This document shows, piece after piece, positions 61,227 to 64,000 of a stretch of 64,000 nt of DNA; position 1 is the stretch's first letter; each line of letters opens with the position of its first letter. Location of the stretch: positions 62,001 through 126,000 of the forward strand of contig JABUMY010000004.1 of assembly GCA_013327885.1 (NCBI GenBank), written 5' to 3'. Below the pieces are notes generated by a model. It ran no database searches and was not told where the DNA came from. It was given only the letters and a program-made list of their open reading frames with translations. Both the position numbers and the translations under genes were made by a program. This DNA comes from Flavisolibacter longurius (lineage in GTDB: Bacteria > Bacteroidota > Bacteroidia > Chitinophagales > Chitinophagaceae).

Positions 61227-64000
61227 TTACACGGGCAGGATAAAATGAAACGCAGCGCCTTCGCCTTCGCCGCTTTCCGCCCAGATCTTTCCGCGGTGGT
61301 TTTGTACCACCTTGCGGCAAAGCGCCAGGCCAATACCGGTACCGGCATACTGCTCTTTGCTGTGCAGGCGCTGAAATAGCGTAAAGATCTTTTCGGCAAG
61401 CTCCTGCCGGAAACCAATGCCGTTGTCCCTTACCGTTAGTTGCACGTATTGCCGTCCCCCCTCAAGATCGGCGTGCTGGCGAATGCCGTCCCCGTCGAGG
61501 CGTTGCTGGCTGATCAGGATAAGCGGCGTTTGACCCGGCACCGTAAACTTCAGCGCATTGCTCAGGAGGTTGTAAAACAACTGGTGCATTTGCTGCGGGA
61601 TGGCCGGGATCACAGGAAGATCGGCGGATTGAACGGTGGCGCCTTTTTCGGCAATGACAAGCTCCAGGTCCGACAGAACCGAGTCCACAACGGTATTGAG
61701 GTCTACGCTGGTGAAAAGCTGGTCTTTGCTAAGGCTGGCAAAATCCAGCACATCCCGAAGGGCTGCACTCATGCGGCGGGCCGCATCCATTATTTTGTCA
61801 AAGCGCTTTTGCGAGGCCTCCGGTAGGAGGTGAAGGTTTTCCGTCTTTAGCATATCGGAGAACATAATGATCTTGCGCAGCGGTTCCTGGAGGTCGTGGT
61901 GCGATACAAACAGGAATTGCTCCAGCTCCTGCGTTCGCTCCTGCACCTTGCGGGACAGTTCTTCCGCAAAGCTTTTTTCCTCGGTAATGTCCTGCACTAC
62001 ACCCACCAGGTTCACCGGCTTGCCGTCTTCGAAAAAAACCTTTCCCCGGGCCCGTATCCAGCGGATCTCACCGTTCTTCCGTACCACTCTGGCTTCGTAT
62101 TCCAACTGGCCGCTGCGGTAGGCTTTTTCGTAAGCTTCTTTGCGCAACGGCAGGTCATCGGGGTGAATGGCGCAGACGTAACGGGACCGCTCACTGGCAT
62201 GGGAAACATCAAAAATATCATCCAGCCGCATGGAGGAGGTCAGCGTATCCGTCCGGAGGTCGACAGCATAGGTTCCCAGGCCGGCCGAATCCACGGCAAG
62301 TCTTGCCGTTTCCTGGGCTTCTTCAATTTTTTTGCGGGCCTGCACCTGCAGGGTCACGTCTTGGCAAAGAACCATTACGCCGGTAATGGCACCGTCGGTT
62401 TCGCGGTAGGGCTGGTAAACAACATTCAGGTAGCCTTCAATGGTTCTGTCACCGGCAAAAACCTGGTAAGGCTGGTCGTAGAGATATATAGGTTCGCCAC
62501 TTTCTTTTGTCTGGGTAATAAATTGGCGGAATGATGTTTCCGTTTCCGGGATAATCGAAAAAATCTCTTTTTGCAGGAGGTCGCCGGCTTCGCGGCCAAT
62601 CAGGCGGGCATAGGCATCGTTCACCACGCTGATGGTAAGATTTTCGCCGGCCAGCACTACAATCCCCACCGGGGCTTCCCGCACCAGGTTCTGAAACCGC
62701 TGTTCGCTTTGCTCTACTTTTTGCCGGGCCAATACAAGGTCGGTGATGTCGGCCGCGGTATTCATCACCCCGTAAATAGCGCCGGATGCATCGTAAAGAG
62801 GGGTGAAGCTGTAGTTGAAAAAATAAGGGTTGAGCTGACCGGCCACTTCCAGGTCCACCCGCTGATTACGGGCATGAAACGGCACACCGGTGGTAAACAC
62901 CTCGTCGAGCTGCGCATAGATACCAGAGCCGGCCAATTCGGGCAACACCTCGGCATACCGCTTTCCCACCACATCGGGACCTTTGCCCCATACTTTAATG
63001 ATGGCCTGGTTGGCAAGCTCGATGCGCATTTCGCGGCCATTGTAAACACCGATAGGGAATGGCGCACTTTCTACGAGTGAGCGTACCCGTTGCTCGCTGG
63101 CTTCTACGTTTTTGCGGGTTTCCACCTGGCCGGTCACTTCGGTGGCCACAACAATAACCCCGGACACGGTGCCATCGCCTTCGCGGAACTGCTCGTACAC
63201 AAAGTTGACATAGACCAGTTGAATGCCGCCCTTACGGGGAAGCGTAACCGGGGCCTCTTCGGCCTCCACCCGCTTGCCGGTGGTATACACCTGGTGCAGC
63301 ATTTCTTCGTAACCCTGGTTGCCTACTTCGGGCAGGGCTTCAAACAGCGGTCTTCCCTGCATCTCTTCCCTGCTTTTGCCCCACAGTTCAAAAATGCGGT
63401 CGTTGGCAATGTCCACAATATGGTCCGGTCCGCGCAGAATACACATGGCCACCGGGGCCTGGAGAATGGTTGCCCGCAGGTTGCTTTCGCTTTCCTGCAG
63501 TTTTTTCTTGGCCGTCACCAGTTCGGTTACATCGGTGGCCATGTTCAGGATGCCGTAGATTTCGCCATCGCTATTGCGCAGGGCCTTGTAAGTGAAATTG
63601 AAATAAAAGGTCTGCAGTTTCCCATCCACCACTAGTTCGCCTTTGTCTTCTTTGCCCCAATAAGTTTCGCCAGTGGCAAATACATGGTCAAGCTGTCCGT
63701 AAAAAGGCTGGCCATCCAGCTCGGGCAGGGCTTCCCGAACAGTCTTTCCGATAACGCTACTGTCTTTGCCCCAAAGCCGGAGCATGGCCTCGTTGGCATA
63801 ACGAATGCGTATCTCCCGTCCAAAATAAAGCGCTGTTGGTACCGTGGCTTCGGCAATAAGATCACGGAACCGGTGCTCCGTCTCTTCGGCTCTTTGGCGG
63901 TTCAGCACCTGGACGGTTTGATCGTGGGCCACGCAGATGACTCCCGACGGCTGCCTGTCGCCTTCTTCAAAATAGGGCTGAAAAACAAGGTCCAGGTAAA
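61227..64000 (-). CDS. Multi-PAS sensor histidine kinase, N-terminus beyond right edge
   Basis: The frame is open to the right edge; an internal GTG at 63932 is not the true start because PAS text (YLDLVFQPYFEEGD) continues upstream. The visible 924 residues hold the end of one PAS, then five more PAS/PAC units of about 130 residues (typical ends VTELV, VTGQV, ITDLV, VTLQV and ITEEK). A HisKA domain with the phospho-His in FVSHHDLQEPLRKI follows, then HATPase_c with YNLLSNALKF, DNGIGF and GTGIGLALC. No membrane segment is seen, so it is cytoplasmic in the visible part. No response regulator adjoins within the window. Confidence 0.92.
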   Translation of the reverse strand, partial: YLDLVFQPYFEEGDRQPSGVICVAHDQTVQVLNRQRAEETEHRFRDLIAEATVPTALYFGREIRIRYANEAMLRLWGKDSSVIGKTVREALPELDGQPFYGQLDHVFATGETYWGKEDKGELVVDGKLQTFYFNFTYKALRNSDGEIYGILNMATDVTELVTAKKKLQESESNLRATILQAPVAMCILRGPDHIVDIANDRIFELWGKSREEMQGRPLFEALPEVGNQGYEEMLHQVYTTGKRVEAEEAPVTLPRKGGIQLVYVNFVYEQFREGDGTVSGVIVVATEVTGQVETRKNVEASEQRVRSLVESAPFPIGVYNGREMRIELANQAIIKVWGKGPDVVGKRYAEVLPELAGSGIYAQLDEVFTTGVPFHARNQRVDLEVAGQLNPYFFNYSFTPLYDASGAIYGVMNTAADITDLVLARQKVEQSEQRFQNLVREAPVGIVVLAGENLTISVVNDAYARLIGREAGDLLQKEIFSIIPETETSFRQFITQTKESGEPIYLYDQPYQVFAGDRTIEGYLNVVYQPYRETDGAITGVMVLCQDVTLQVQARKKIEEAQETARLAVDSAGLGTYAVDLRTDTLTSSMRLDDIFDVSHASERSRYVCAIHPDDLPLRKEAYEKAYRSGQLEYEARVVRKNGEIRWIRARGKVFFEDGKPVNLVGVVQDITEEKSFAEELSRKVQERTQELEQFLFVSHHDLQEPLRKIIMFSDMLKTENLHLLPEASQKRFDKIMDAARRMSAALRDVLDFASLSKDQLFTSVDLNTVVDSVLSDLELVIAEKGATVQSADLPVIPAIPQQMHQLFYNLLSNALKFTVPGQTPLILISQQRLDGDGIRQHADLEGGRQYVQLTVRDNGIGFRQELAEKIFTLFQRLHSKEQYAGTGIGLALCRKVVQNHRGKIWAESGEGEGAAFHFILPV

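Overview
The window comes from a member of the Bacteroidota, most likely Chitinophagales/Chitinophagaceae. The evidence is a SusC/SusD pair, a type IX secretion sorting domain, a TIGR02757 protein, a DUF2807 head-GIN protein, and -7 boxes of the TAnnTTTG type. Base composition is near 50% GC. The genus cannot be fixed from the sequence. No rRNA, tRNA, CRISPR array, plasmid origin or complete insertion sequence was seen.

Layout. 1-7 kb: an outer-membrane plug-like protein cut by the left edge, a FAD/Rieske oxidoreductase and ordinary housekeeping or hypothetical genes. 7.1-19.7 kb: a cyclic-nucleotide themed stretch with an HD phosphohydrolase, a cNMP-binding protein overlapping a nucleotide-transporter-like/HEAT protein, a giant secreted protease-like protein with internal repeats and a T9SS signal, and 39 bases later a membrane adenylate cyclase with TPRs. 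19.8-28.7 kb: a GIN protein, a serine hydrolase, a trans-sulfuration enzyme, a methyltransferase, an aldo/keto reductase, a LytS/LytTR two-component pair and a CPBP protein. 28.9-30.7 kb: small hydrophilic or membrane proteins with a PRC-barrel protein. 30.9-34.7 kb: an ABC exporter, a DUF4920 protein and a di-haem cytochrome c peroxidase.

35.5-51.6 kb is the most coherent part: a DeoR-type regulator (GlpR) divergent from an eight-gene run glpD-glpT-susC-susD-DUF5689-phosphoesterase-SGNH hydrolase-glycerophosphodiesterase, followed by glpK and glpF. Read together it looks like a dedicated system for capturing phospholipid-derived glycerophosphodiesters through a TonB-dependent porin. They would be cut to glycerol-3-phosphate and glycerol, imported by GlpT and GlpF, and fed to glycolysis through GlpD and GlpK. 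Three TTTCG boxes exactly 32 bases apart lie in the divergent promoter region.

51.7-64 kb: a REP-associated tyrosine transposase with hairpins beside it, an acetyltransferase, a second cytochrome c peroxidase, a PAS protein, an outer-membrane barrel, a lytic transglycosylase, a c-type cytochrome, a GH5 glycosidase and a multi-PAS histidine kinase running off the right edge.

Intergenic DNA is unusually structured. There are 7-base tandem arrays (CTCACCA type), often as inverted pairs, and many short hairpins with constant three-base loops and variable stems.
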